DNA of 64,000 nt, from NCBI RefSeq assembly GCF_000018045.1, contig NC_009792.1, forward strand, positions 1,116,001 to 1,180,000, in the 5' to 3' direction. How positions within the stretch are numbered: the stretch's first letter is position 1; the number at the start of each line of letters is the position of its first letter. Below the pieces are notes generated by a model, which saw nothing but the letters and a program-made list of their open reading frames with translations, was not told the origin of the DNA and searched no databases. The translations under genes were made by a program, and so were the position numbers. Shown here piece by piece: positions 53,265-62,210 of this stretch. The stretch is from Citrobacter koseri ATCC BAA-895. GTDB lineage: Bacteria; Pseudomonadota; Gammaproteobacteria; Enterobacterales; Enterobacteriaceae.

Positions 53265-54698
53265 TCAGTCAGAAAAGAGAATGCGCTGTGCCGCGAGATC
53301 CAGCGTAATCGACTCGCCGGTGCTCAGGGCATATACCGCTTCCCCTTGCTGACAAAGCCAGCCGATCCCCATTTCACGGGCGATGATTGCCGAATGTGAT
53401 TCATTGCTGCCTGCGCTCAGGCAGATCCCTTTAACCGTCTGTGGGTCGAACTGCAACACGGTGGACGGGAAGATATTTTCCGCCGCCACGATAGTCGGGC
53501 GCGTGAATACCGGCAAGCGCGCGTTTATTCCGCTCAGGTGCCTCAGCGTCCGATGGAGAATATCGTCGATATCGATATAGCGGGCCTGCAAATAGGCGTC
53601 GTCGAGCTGTCGGTACTGATCGCGGAGATCGTCCAGCACGCTGCGCCACGCCGTTTCCGCCCGACACGGTTTATCACGCATCACTTCACACGCCATCTCG
53701 TACAGCTCGGGGTCATCCAGCAGCGTGTGATGCCCGGAAAAAATCGCCGCCAGATCGGCGGAGTATTTATCTTCCGCCAGCGTGGTCAGCGCGTTGAGAT
53801 CGTCCAGCGTCTGACGAATCGCCGTTTGCAGGCGCTGCTGCTCTTCCGGCAAATTGACGGTCGTCGGATTCGCGACGTCCGGTGCAGCGGGGGAATAGCA
53901 GAACACCACGCCGGAGACCCGCGCGGGGAGCTGACGCGCCGTGCTGCTGGCTGGCGTCTCCTCCACGGACTCGCCAAAGTTTTCCGCCGCCAGCTGTTTG
54001 AATGCCGCCAGCGCCTCGTCGGCCTGTTCTCCTTTGGCGATCAGGCGCAGAGTATCGTTGCAGCGCACCTGTAATAACGCTATCTGATTCAGGCTGTCCG
54101 GCGTCACGCATTTGCCATTTTTCTCCAGTAGCATGTCGGCCCGAAACCCCGACAACGTGGAGACCAGGCGCGATGCCGGACGAACATGCAGCCCGTTTGG
54201 ATTTTTCACCACAACAGAAATGGAGTGGGCGTCGTTATCCTGAAATGCTGGTTTTGTGGCGACGCCCCCGGTTTGAGTGGGTGACGGTAAACCCAGTTGT
54301 TCACGCTTGGCATCCAGCGCGCTCATGGCGTCATTGATGACTTTATCAATACCGGCGCCCATTGCCGCGCTGACCGTCGCCGCCAGCGTGCCTTCTACCA
54401 GCGGCGCCGCGCATAAGCGGACTTTCGCCGCAATCGCCGGGTCGAGCAAATCCAGGGCGGTTTCGGCGCTCAATAATGCGCTGCCCATATCCATCATGAC
54501 CAGGATATGGTCCGCATCAGCCACGGATTCGATGGCTTCCATCACCTTGAGCGGATCGGTGCCAATCGGATTTTGTGGGTCGTCGATACCGGCTGCAATC
54601 GCGAGTTTACAACCATCGCCGATTAACATCTGCCGGGCTAACTGCCCGACGCCTTCACCCAGCAGGGCGCTGTGCGAAACAATGACCAGGTTTACCAT
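53265..54698 (-). CDS. dhaM: PTS-dependent dihydroxyacetone kinase phosphotransfer subunit DhaM
   Basis: The 477-residue three-domain protein is of the E. coli type: EIIA-man-like domain (about 1-130, His9 in VSHSALLG), HPr-like domain (about 155-245, His171 in GLHVRPAS) and a truncated Enzyme I-like domain (about 260-477, His435 in NESHSAII). It passes phosphate from PEP via EI and HPr to ADP bound on DhaL. It is the last gene of dhaKLM, 10 bp after dhaL. No separate terminator is obvious in the 187-bp gap to treA. Confidence 0.96.
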   Translation of the reverse strand: MVNLVIVSHSALLGEGVGQLARQMLIGDGCKLAIAAGIDDPQNPIGTDPLKVMEAIESVADADHILVMMDMGSALLSAETALDLLDPAIAAKVRLCAAPLVEGTLAATVSAAMGAGIDKVINDAMSALDAKREQLGLPSPTQTGGVATKPAFQDNDAHSISVVVKNPNGLHVRPASRLVSTLSGFRADMLLEKNGKCVTPDSLNQIALLQVRCNDTLRLIAKGEQADEALAAFKQLAAENFGESVEETPASSTARQLPARVSGVVFCYSPAAPDVANPTTVNLPEEQQRLQTAIRQTLDDLNALTTLAEDKYSADLAAIFSGHHTLLDDPELYEMACEVMRDKPCRAETAWRSVLDDLRDQYRQLDDAYLQARYIDIDDILHRTLRHLSGINARLPVFTRPTIVAAENIFPSTVLQFDPQTVKGICLSAGSNESHSAIIAREMGIGWLCQQGEAVYALSTGESITLDLAAQRILFSD

Positions 54699-54708
54699 CG
54701 CGTTATCC

Positions 54709-55341
54709 TTACTCTTTTGCCGCTGCCGCCAGCATTTGCATCATGAACATCACGGAGGTTGCGCCCGGGTCCTGATGGCCGATGCTGCGCTCGCCAAGAT
54801 AGCTGGCGCGCCCTTTGCGGGCCTGCATGGTGATGGTGCTCTGCGCCGCCGCTTCGGCCTGGGCGCTGGCGGCATCCAGCGCCGCCTGTACCGACAGGTG
54901 CTGTTCGCATGACTGGCGCAGCGACTCCACAACCGGCCCCCAGACGTCACACATGGTTTTATCGCCAGGCTCTGCTTTACCTCGGCTGGTCACGCCTTCT
55001 GCGCCTTCCCGCATCATCTGGTACAGCTCGTCGAGCGTCAGGCTCTGGTGCGCCTGTGTCACCTGGGCGGCGCGAATGAAGAACGTGCCGAACAGCGGGC
55101 CACTGGCGCCGCCGACGCTGGAGAGCAGCACCATCCCTGTGTTCTTCAGAATGAAGCCGATGTCTTTATCCGCAATCGCGGGTAATTTTTCGACGACTTT
55201 ACTGAAGCCGCGATGCATATTCAGCCCGTGGTCGGCATCGCCAATCTCTCTGTCCAGACCCGTCAGATAATCACTCTCTTTGGTGAAAATCTCACCGCAG
55301 CGGTAGAGCCAGTTAACAATGTGTGTTCTGTTGAGTGACAT
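54709..55341 (-). CDS. dhaL: Dihydroxyacetone kinase ADP-binding subunit DhaL
   Basis: The 210-residue helical subunit holds ADP through Mg2+ and the aspartates in LDREIGDADHGLNMHRG. Also seen are GGASGPLFGTFF and GDKTMCDVWGP. ADP acts as a permanently bound coenzyme that is re-phosphorylated by DhaM. It starts 11 bp after dhaK with AAGGAGA upstream. Confidence 0.97.
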   Translation of the reverse strand: MSLNRTHIVNWLYRCGEIFTKESDYLTGLDREIGDADHGLNMHRGFSKVVEKLPAIADKDIGFILKNTGMVLLSSVGGASGPLFGTFFIRAAQVTQAHQSLTLDELYQMMREGAEGVTSRGKAEPGDKTMCDVWGPVVESLRQSCEQHLSVQAALDAASAQAEAAAQSTITMQARKGRASYLGERSIGHQDPGATSVMFMMQMLAAAAKE

Positions 55342-55352
55342 ACATAATCTCC

Positions 55353-56423
55353 TTATTTGCCCCAGTTGAGCGCAGGCGTGTGAACCGGCGCATCCCAGAG
55401 CGCGAGCGTTTCATCGTCCACTTTTAGCAGGGTGATGGAAAAGCCGGTCATATCCAGAGAGGTGCAGTAAGAGCCGATCAGGTTGCGTTCAATGGTAATG
55501 CCGGTTTCCTGACAGCGGCTTTCAAGCCGGTTATAGACGCCGAACAGTTCAGACAGCGGCGTGGCGCCGAGGTTGTTGACCAGCGCAATGACGCGATCGC
55601 CACGCTGCAACGGCTGTTTGCTCTGCTTATCTTCCTGCCAGCTTCCCTGATGATGATCCCAGTGACGCAGCGTGCGGCTGTATGCGCCGTTTTCCAGTAG
55701 CGTGTCAAACATTTCATCGACAGTTTGATCGAGAGAAGAGAAGGGGCGACGGTCAATGCCGGGTTCGCCGTGAATTCCCACGCCAAACTCCATTTCGTTA
55801 TCCTGCAATGTGAAGGACGGTTTGCCCGCCGCAGGCACGGTACAGGCATTGAGCGCGATGCCGATTGAATGCCCCTGATTATTCAGCTTACGGCCAAGCT
55901 CCGCGCAGGCTTCCAGCATGTCACCGCGTTCTGCGGCCGCGCCCACCAGTTTTTCAATTAATACCGTATTGGCGACGCCGCGACGACCGGCGGTATAAAG
56001 GCTGTCTTTGACCGCTACATCATCATCCACCACGACGGTGGTGACTTTTACGCCGCTGTCGTGCAGCAGCTCCGTGGCGGTTTCAAAATTCAGGATGTCG
56101 CCGGTGTAATTCTTAATGATCAGTAAGACGCCTTCGCCGCCGTCAATGTGCATGGCGCACTCAAACATTTTGTCTGGCGTCGGCGAGGTAAAAATTTCGC
56201 CCGGGCAGGCGCCGGAGAGCATGCCTGGCCCAATATAGCCGCAGTGCATGGGCTCATGCCCGCTGCCGCCGCCGGAAAGCAGCGCCACTTTTCCTGCCAC
56301 TGGCGCATCTGACCGGGTAACGTAGACCGGGTCCTGGTGCAGCGTCAGCGTCGGGTACGCTTTTGCCAGACCAGCGAGTTGTTCGTTCAGTACCTCTTCT
56401 ACACGGTTAATCAGCTTTTTCAT
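55353..56423 (-). CDS. dhaK: Dihydroxyacetone kinase substrate-binding subunit DhaK
   Basis: The 356-residue subunit binds dihydroxyacetone covalently through His218 (GIHGEPGIDRRP). SGGGSGHEPMHCGYIG lines the active site. Length equals E. coli DhaK; the start at 56423 (MKKLIN) is the family start. In E. coli the activator gene dhaR lies divergently upstream, but here that position is taken by other regulators. Confidence 0.97.
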   Translation of the reverse strand: MKKLINRVEEVLNEQLAGLAKAYPTLTLHQDPVYVTRSDAPVAGKVALLSGGGSGHEPMHCGYIGPGMLSGACPGEIFTSPTPDKMFECAMHIDGGEGVLLIIKNYTGDILNFETATELLHDSGVKVTTVVVDDDVAVKDSLYTAGRRGVANTVLIEKLVGAAAERGDMLEACAELGRKLNNQGHSIGIALNACTVPAAGKPSFTLQDNEMEFGVGIHGEPGIDRRPFSSLDQTVDEMFDTLLENGAYSRTLRHWDHHQGSWQEDKQSKQPLQRGDRVIALVNNLGATPLSELFGVYNRLESRCQETGITIERNLIGSYCTSLDMTGFSITLLKVDDETLALWDAPVHTPALNWGK

Positions 56424-56542
56424 TATTTTGCTCCGCATCTTCTGCTGTAGGGGTATCGGTTGTGTACCATGACACGGCTACCACTCACTGCCGATAGCCT
56501 TATTGTGCAACAGTGAGCGGAAAAGAAAATTCGGCCATAACA

Positions 56543-56590
56543 TGTTTCATCAACGGAACATTTATGCTTAATCATGTTTCATTATGGAAC
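56543..56590. repeat. Two similar inverted repeats upstream of dhaK (candidate operators)
   Basis: TGTTTCATCAACGGAACA (56543-56560) and TGTTTCATTATGGAAC (56575-56590) share GTTTCAT and GGAAC half-sites and are 32 bp (three helical turns) apart. They sit about 120-170 bp upstream of dhaK. DhaR or another activator could bind here; identity is unproven. Confidence 0.5.
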
Positions 56591-56665
56591 GCAAAGGCGA
56601 GGTAATCGTCAGAATTGCGATCCCGACCAACGAATGCCGCCGCTTTAAGCGTAAAAAACGGGGGG

Positions 56666-57298
56666 TTAGAAACGAGAAGGGAGGTGATTAATTGCGATTA
56701 ATTTGCCCTGTTCCAGTTCGATATAGCCGCCTTTTTTCAGCGCTGACAGCATTTTCATCACGCTGCTGCGCGAAAGGCGGGTACGTTCAAGAATATACTG
56801 GTAGGCCGCCATCTGAGAGCGGATGCTTTCCGGCTCCTGGCTTAGCGCCTGCAACTGGTAGCACAGCAGATCGTAAGCGGTCGGCGCTGTTGCCATTTCA
56901 TTCTGGATAAACAATTTATTGGTGACGATGATCATATGCTTTGCCATGATCTCCCACAGGTGCTTGCGCTCAATGGTTTCCATCACGTCATCCAGGGGAA
57001 TTGTCGCCGCTTCGCACTCTTCGAGCGCGCGAATCAGCAGTTTATCCGACAGGGCGCTGGTGAACCCCAGGGAGACCGGGGCAGAAGCTATCCCCAGCAA
57101 CAGACTATTTTCGATGTTCTCAATGCTTACGACGCCCGTGCGGAAAAACAGGCACTGGTGCTCGCCCCCCTGGACGAAGACAAAGCGACTTCCGCGAGGG
57201 TACCGTTTGAAATCCTGTTCTGACGTGAGTGCGTTGAGCAGCGCAATTGCATAGGGCGAAGGCTGCTTCAGTTGATTAAAGGAAGAATCCAGGGGCAT
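56666..57298 (-). CDS. Crp-like fold regulator with winged helix (IprA/HTH_46 type), copy 1
   Basis: The 210-residue protein has an N-terminal cyclic-nucleotide-binding-like beta-roll (about 25-120) lacking an obvious cAMP-binding Arg-Ser pair, a long helix (about 125-150) and a C-terminal winged helix. The recognition part is LERTRLSRSSVMKMLSALKKGGYIELEQGKL. It belongs with IprA/YaiV-type regulators often found near fimbrial or stress genes. It could regulate dhaKLM or the fimbrial operon. It is paralogous to the gene at 57371. Confidence 0.75.
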   Translation of the reverse strand: MPLDSSFNQLKQPSPYAIALLNALTSEQDFKRYPRGSRFVFVQGGEHQCLFFRTGVVSIENIENSLLLGIASAPVSLGFTSALSDKLLIRALEECEAATIPLDDVMETIERKHLWEIMAKHMIIVTNKLFIQNEMATAPTAYDLLCYQLQALSQEPESIRSQMAAYQYILERTRLSRSSVMKMLSALKKGGYIELEQGKLIAINHLPSRF

Positions 57299-57370
57299 GG
57301 TAGGTGTTATCCGGTCACTGTCATTGTCATTCTATTTTAGTGGCTCTGCGTTAATGCGTGTTGAGCATAG

Positions 57371-58033
57371 CTAGTATTTCAGGGGAATATTCTGCTGAAT
57401 TTGCTTCAGAACACCACGATCGGTCACGATGTAGCCGCCTTTTTTTAAATCGGCCAGTATCTTCATCACGCTGCTGCGCGACAGAAATGTTCTTGACTGA
57501 ATATAATTTGCGGCAGTTATATTTTGCCTGAATTCATTAGACTCGCGCATTAATTCATACAACTGAGCGCGAATAATATCATAGGATGTCGGCGCTGAAA
57601 TGCGCGTACAGTGGTCGTACACCCGACCGGCGGTGTAGATAAGCACCTTCGCCAGACTTTCCCAAAGATTCTCATTTGCTATAACGTCGTTAACTTTCTC
57701 CAGTGGAATAAAGGCGATCTCAGAACACTCCTCACTGCGCATCAGCAAATATTCAGCATCAACCAGTTGATTGCTGAGGCCAAAAATAAAGGGGGCGACT
57801 TCTGAGTTAAGCATGAAGCCGTCCCGTGCTCTGAAAACCCCAATGGTTCCCTTCAGCAATAAATAACATTGATGTGGTCTATTATTTTCGTTGTTAATAA
57901 TTTGTCTGCATTTTGTTTCTCGTGTGTTTGCGTGTGGCTTCAGGTGCGCAATCAGTTTTTCTACATGTTCAATTGGCTTCAGAGGCAGAGCCTTATACAT
58001 ACTTGATTCAATAGCTATTTTGGTTTCAGGCAT
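57371..58033 (-). CDS. Crp-like fold regulator with winged helix (IprA/HTH_46 type), copy 2
   Basis: The 220-residue protein has the same plan as its downstream neighbour: beta-roll (CYLLLKGTIGVFRARDGF region), dimer helix and C-terminal SRTFLSRSSVMKILADLKKGGYIVTDRGV. The SRSSVMK-L-LKKGGYI core is shared by both. GGAGGA precedes the ATG at 58033; ATG 58048 is in frame. It is divergent from the fimbrial operon and so is the best candidate for its regulator. Confidence 0.77.
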   Translation of the reverse strand: MPETKIAIESSMYKALPLKPIEHVEKLIAHLKPHANTRETKCRQIINNENNRPHQCYLLLKGTIGVFRARDGFMLNSEVAPFIFGLSNQLVDAEYLLMRSEECSEIAFIPLEKVNDVIANENLWESLAKVLIYTAGRVYDHCTRISAPTSYDIIRAQLYELMRESNEFRQNITAANYIQSRTFLSRSSVMKILADLKKGGYIVTDRGVLKQIQQNIPLKY

Positions 58034-58113
58034 GATCTGTCCTCCCATATAATAGTCTCTGTAATAGCGTAACGCCTTGCTTGAGCTAATAATTATGGTG
58101 ACAGACTAAAAAT

Positions 58114-58158
58114 AAGTGAATCCAGAACAAGGTGTAAAATTACACCAAAAAATCACTT
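58114..58158. promoter_or_regulatory. Nested inverted repeats in the regulator–fimbria intergenic region
   Basis: GGTGTAA, AA, TTACACC (58131-58146) lies inside outer arms AAGTGA (58114-58119) and TCACTT (58153-58158). The 374-bp interval 58034-58407 holds no gene and is AT-rich. The palindrome could be an operator for the divergent winged-helix regulator. Confidence 0.45.
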
Positions 58159-58407
58159 GAGCAAATATGTGCATTTATATGAAAATTTAAATTAAGGAGA
58201 ACTTAATTGACATCGCGCCTTGATTCAGGATTCAAACCGCTGACGTGATGCGGCCCGGAATGCTGAAGGGGAAATCGCATGTTATTTATCTCCTTGTCTT
58301 TACGATGATAGCCAAAAATAAGCGTTTCCCGGCAGCCTATTTCCAGAGCAGAAAATGTATGGACATTATGTCGTAACGCGATAAATAAACAGGTGTTAAG
58401 GATAGCG

Positions 58408-58941
58408 ATGATGAAAAAAAATATGATAGCGATGGCGCTTTCCGCTGCGGCCATTTTGTCAATATCACATGCGATAGCGTATGACGGCACGGTCAAATTT
58501 GTGGGTCAGGTTCTTGATACCGCCTGTACCGTAGATATTGGCGCCAATAATACGATGACCGTTGATATGGGAAGTGTCTATAAAACAGCGTTTACCAACG
58601 CAGGGGATGAAGCGTCAACGACCAAATTTACCTTGCGTCTGATTAACTGCCCCTCTTCCGTCACGTCCGCGCGGGTGAAGTTTGATGGCGTTAATCATTC
58701 GGGTAATACCGATCTGTTAGCGCTGTCCGCAGATCCCGGTTCGGCAAGCGGGGTGGCCATTCGACTGATGACGGCAGACAGAGCGCCTTTAGGCCTTAAT
58801 CAGATCAATGGCTATTCCTATTCACTGTTAGATATGGTTGACAACCAACTGGATTTCTACGCCGCCTATGTCGCCACCAGCGTGCCTGTTGTGCCGGGCG
58901 TCGTGAATGCCGTAGCAAACTTCACCGTTAACTATAACTGA
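58408..58941 (+). CDS. Major fimbrial subunit (chaperone–usher pilin)
   Basis: The 177-residue pilin has a signal peptide (about 1-24, ending SHAIA), the donor strand (YDGTVKFVGQVLDTACTVD), two cysteines about 45 residues apart (DTACTVD and LINCPSS) and the C-terminal NFTVNYN beta zipper with penultimate tyrosine. This is the classic type 1-like subunit fold. AAGGA precedes the ATG. It heads the operon, with chaperone 50 bp downstream. Confidence 0.88.
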   Translation: MMKKNMIAMALSAAAILSISHAIAYDGTVKFVGQVLDTACTVDIGANNTMTVDMGSVYKTAFTNAGDEASTTKFTLRLINCPSSVTSARVKFDGVNHSGNTDLLALSADPGSASGVAIRLMTADRAPLGLNQINGYSYSLLDMVDNQLDFYAAYVATSVPVVPGVVNAVANFTVNYN

Positions 58942-58991
58942 CGAGCATATGTTGTTGGGGGGCCGATAACCGGCCCTCTCAGAGGTTTACC

Positions 58992-59669
58992 ATGAAAGTA
59001 TTACGTGTTTGCGCCACCGCGTTGGCGCTGTTTGTTATCGGCGTTTCCAGTGTGAATGCTGGTGTTTCCATTGGCGGAACACGGGTTATTTACGATGGCG
59101 GTAAAAAAGAAGCGTCATTAAGCGTCAGTAATCCCGATAATATTCCGTATTTAATTCAGTCGTGGATCGAAACGCAAAATGACGGTAAGGGCAAAGCCCC
59201 TTTTATTATTACACCGCCGCTTTACCGACTTGATAACGGGCAGCAAAACGTAATGCGTATTATTCGGGCGGGAAATCTGCCTGAGGATAAAGAGTCCCTG
59301 TTTTGGCTGAATATTAAATCGATACCGTCGGCCCAACGTAAGGATAATACGTTACAGATTGCGGTTAAAACACGAATAAAACTGATTTATCGGCCTGCGT
59401 TGCTGAGCAAGTCAACGCCTGAAGCGCAGCTCGGAAAGTTAAGCTGGAGCCGGAGCGGGGCGTTTATTCAGGTAAATAACCCCACGCCTTATTACGTTAA
59501 TTTCAATGAAATTACCGTATCCGGTAAGAAAGTTGACAATGTAACGTTTGTGGCGCCGGGGAGTACCGCCCGTTTTGCACTGCCTTCGGGCGGAAATGGC
59601 GGAAGCGTGAAATTCAGGATTATTAATGATTACGGTGGAATCAGCGAGGAGTACAGCGGTTCTGTTTAA
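58992..59669 (+). CDS. Periplasmic fimbrial chaperone
   Basis: The 225-residue PapD-like chaperone has a signal peptide (about 1-23, ending VNAG), an N-terminal Ig domain with TRVIYDGGKKEASLSVSN and QNVMRIIRAG, the G1 strand (IKLIYRPALL) and a second Ig domain ending in INDYGG. It caps pilins by donor-strand complementation and delivers them to the usher. AGAGG precedes the ATG. Confidence 0.93.
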   Translation: MKVLRVCATALALFVIGVSSVNAGVSIGGTRVIYDGGKKEASLSVSNPDNIPYLIQSWIETQNDGKGKAPFIITPPLYRLDNGQQNVMRIIRAGNLPEDKESLFWLNIKSIPSAQRKDNTLQIAVKTRIKLIYRPALLSKSTPEAQLGKLSWSRSGAFIQVNNPTPYYVNFNEITVSGKKVDNVTFVAPGSTARFALPSGGNGGSVKFRIINDYGGISEEYSGSV

Positions 59670-59694
59670 GTCGCGACGGGTCGGAATTACGTTA

Positions 59695-62181
59695 ATGATG
59701 ATAGCCAAATATATAATTAATCCGTATCCGGCCAGGCTTGTATTGTTTATCTCCCTGGGAATATTCAGCGTGCTGAATGAGGTTCTGGGTCGGGATTACT
59801 TTAATCCGGCGCTACTGGAGCATATACCATCCGGTAGCGAGAATATCGATCTTTCTGGTTTTGAAATGGGAGGGCAGGCGCAGGGCACTTACCATGTCGA
59901 TATTATCCTCAACGGGCAGTTTCTGGACACGCAGGATATCGCATTCAATAAAACACCAACGCCTTCTGGTGAGGATGCGCTTGAGCCCTGCCTGTCAGGG
60001 GAAATGTTGCAACGCTATGGCGTTAACATCGCGCAGTATCCGGGTGTGCAGGGCAAAGGGGATTGCGCCGATCTGTCCGCTATTCCACAGGCTTCAAGTG
60101 AGTTCCAGTTTTCGACGCAAAAGCTGTTGTTAAGTATTCCGCAGGCGGCGTTATCTGCCAGAGCGCGGGGGGATGTCGCGCCGGAACTCTGGGATGAGGG
60201 CATTACCGCCGCGATGCTTAACTACAGTCTGAGCGGTGATAACAGTAATAGTCAGTACGCTAATTTGCGCCCCGGAATAAATATCGGCCCGTGGCGTTTG
60301 CGCAATTACACCACCTGGCGGCGCAGCGGTCAGGGCGATGAGGACTGGGATTCGATTTATACCTATGTCCAGCGCAATATCGTCCCGCTGAAAGCGCAAC
60401 TGGTGCTGGGAGACAGCGCCTCTCCTGCGGATGTTTTTGACAGTATACCGTTTCGTGGCGGCCAGCTTGCGTCGGATGACGACATGCTGCCCGATTCGCT
60501 GAAGGGGTATGCGCCCGTGGTGCGCGGTATTGCCCGCACCAATGCGCAGATCGTCATCCGGCAAAATGGCTACCAAATCTACCAAAGTTACGTGGCCCCT
60601 GGCGCGTTTGACATTACCGACATGTTCCCCACGGGAGGCGCCGGTGATCTGGAGGTCACGGTTAAAGAGGCGGATGGCAGTGAGCAGCACTTCACCGTCC
60701 CGTTCGCATCATTACCGGTGTTACAGCGTGAAGGCCGGTTCAAATATGCGTTAACCGGCGGGCGCTATCGCTCCAGCGACAGTCGTGTGGAACAAACCGA
60801 TTTCGGCCAGGGAACCGCGATTTATGGTTTGCCGGGCGGTTTCACGCTTTATGGCGGCGTCCAGACTTCCCGTAACTATCGGGCTATAGCGTCCGGCGTC
60901 GGTAAAAATCTGGGAACGATTGGCGCGCTTTCTGCCGACGTAATCCAGTCATGGGCGCAACCCGCTGATGGCAGCAAGACTCAGGGGCAATCCTGGCGTG
61001 TGCGCTATAGCAAAAATAGCATCGCGACAGGAACAAACTTTTCGATTGCGGGTTACCGATATTCAACGCGCGGTTACTACGGTATGCAGGACACTTTCGA
61101 TACGTATGGCGGTAGTTCCGGGCAGATAACGAAACGACGTAACCGTATGGAAGCCAACGTCAACCAGTCCCTGGGCGCAGGCGGCGGATCGTTGGCGTTA
61201 AGCGCGGTACAGGAGGACTACTGGCATACCGGAAAACCGATGCAGTCGTGGAGCGTGGGGTATCACAATGCCTGGAACGGCGTGAGCTATAGCGTCGCCT
61301 GGACGCTGAGTAAAAACGGCAGCGGCGATCGTTATGATAAAGACCAACAGCTGGCGCTGAATATCAGCATTCCGCTGGATCGCTTTATGAGCAATACCTG
61401 GGCCAGTTATGGCATGAATGCCAGCAGCGGGAAGGGCGCGACTCATAGCACAGGGCTGAGTGGAACGGCGCTGGCTGGAAACGCGCTGAACTGGAATATT
61501 CAGCAAGGTTACGGTACGGATGACGTGGGGTATACCGGTAGTCTGAGCGCGGATTATAAGGGTACTTACGCCGATGTTAGCGGGGGGTATCGTTACGATC
61601 GCCACTCGCAGCGCGTGAATTACGCTCTCGCGGGGGGCGTGCTGGCATATGCCGATGGCGTAACGTTCTCTCAGCCTCTGGGGGAAACCAACGTGCTGAT
61701 TGGCGCGCCAGGCGCATCGGGGGTCGGGATTAAAAACCAGAGCGGCGTACGAACTGATTTTCGTGGCTACACCGTTTCCGCCAATGTTTCACCGTATCGC
61801 AAAAATGATATCGGCCTGGATACGGCATCCGTTGCGGACGATGTTGAGCTGGCGCTCACCAACAAAACCGTTGTGCCAACCCGTGGCGCGGTCGTGAGGG
61901 CGGACTATGTCGCTAATGTTGGGCTGCGCGTGCTGTTGACGTTGACCAGGCCCCACGGTTCGACGGTGCTATTTGGGGCGATGGTGACGTTAAAAGGCGC
62001 GCAAGAACAACAATTTATTGTTGGTGACGAGGGGCAGGTCTATTTAAGCGGCATGCCGCCGGAAGGGACGCTGAATGTGGTCTGGGGACGTGACGGCGAG
62101 CAGCGCTGCACGGCAAATTATTCATTAACCGCAGCCGAGAACTACAGCGGCGTTAGCGTGACCGGCTCTCTTTGCCGCTAA
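59695..62181 (+). CDS. Outer-membrane fimbrial usher
   Basis: The 828-residue usher has a signal peptide (about 1-33), N-terminal chaperone-binding domain starting YFNPALLEH, a 24-strand barrel with plug (VRGIARTNAQIVIRQNGYQIYQ region; DLEVTVKEADGS) and C-terminal domains with a cysteine pair (EQRCTANY and GSLCR). The start at 59695 is chosen over 59626, which lies inside the chaperone gene. It secretes and assembles the pilus. All expected domains are present. Confidence 0.93.
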   Translation: MMIAKYIINPYPARLVLFISLGIFSVLNEVLGRDYFNPALLEHIPSGSENIDLSGFEMGGQAQGTYHVDIILNGQFLDTQDIAFNKTPTPSGEDALEPCLSGEMLQRYGVNIAQYPGVQGKGDCADLSAIPQASSEFQFSTQKLLLSIPQAALSARARGDVAPELWDEGITAAMLNYSLSGDNSNSQYANLRPGINIGPWRLRNYTTWRRSGQGDEDWDSIYTYVQRNIVPLKAQLVLGDSASPADVFDSIPFRGGQLASDDDMLPDSLKGYAPVVRGIARTNAQIVIRQNGYQIYQSYVAPGAFDITDMFPTGGAGDLEVTVKEADGSEQHFTVPFASLPVLQREGRFKYALTGGRYRSSDSRVEQTDFGQGTAIYGLPGGFTLYGGVQTSRNYRAIASGVGKNLGTIGALSADVIQSWAQPADGSKTQGQSWRVRYSKNSIATGTNFSIAGYRYSTRGYYGMQDTFDTYGGSSGQITKRRNRMEANVNQSLGAGGGSLALSAVQEDYWHTGKPMQSWSVGYHNAWNGVSYSVAWTLSKNGSGDRYDKDQQLALNISIPLDRFMSNTWASYGMNASSGKGATHSTGLSGTALAGNALNWNIQQGYGTDDVGYTGSLSADYKGTYADVSGGYRYDRHSQRVNYALAGGVLAYADGVTFSQPLGETNVLIGAPGASGVGIKNQSGVRTDFRGYTVSANVSPYRKNDIGLDTASVADDVELALTNKTVVPTRGAVVRADYVANVGLRVLLTLTRPHGSTVLFGAMVTLKGAQEQQFIVGDEGQVYLSGMPPEGTLNVVWGRDGEQRCTANYSLTAAENYSGVSVTGSLCR

Positions 62182-62210
62182 GTGGGCTGACCTCGTGTGA
62201 GAATCTGACA

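Noticed and set aside
58034..58407. Invertible fimbrial promoter switch
   Set aside because: No inverted repeat pair flanks the promoter and no recombinase gene lies nearby; the repeated CTTGAGC segments are direct, not inverted.
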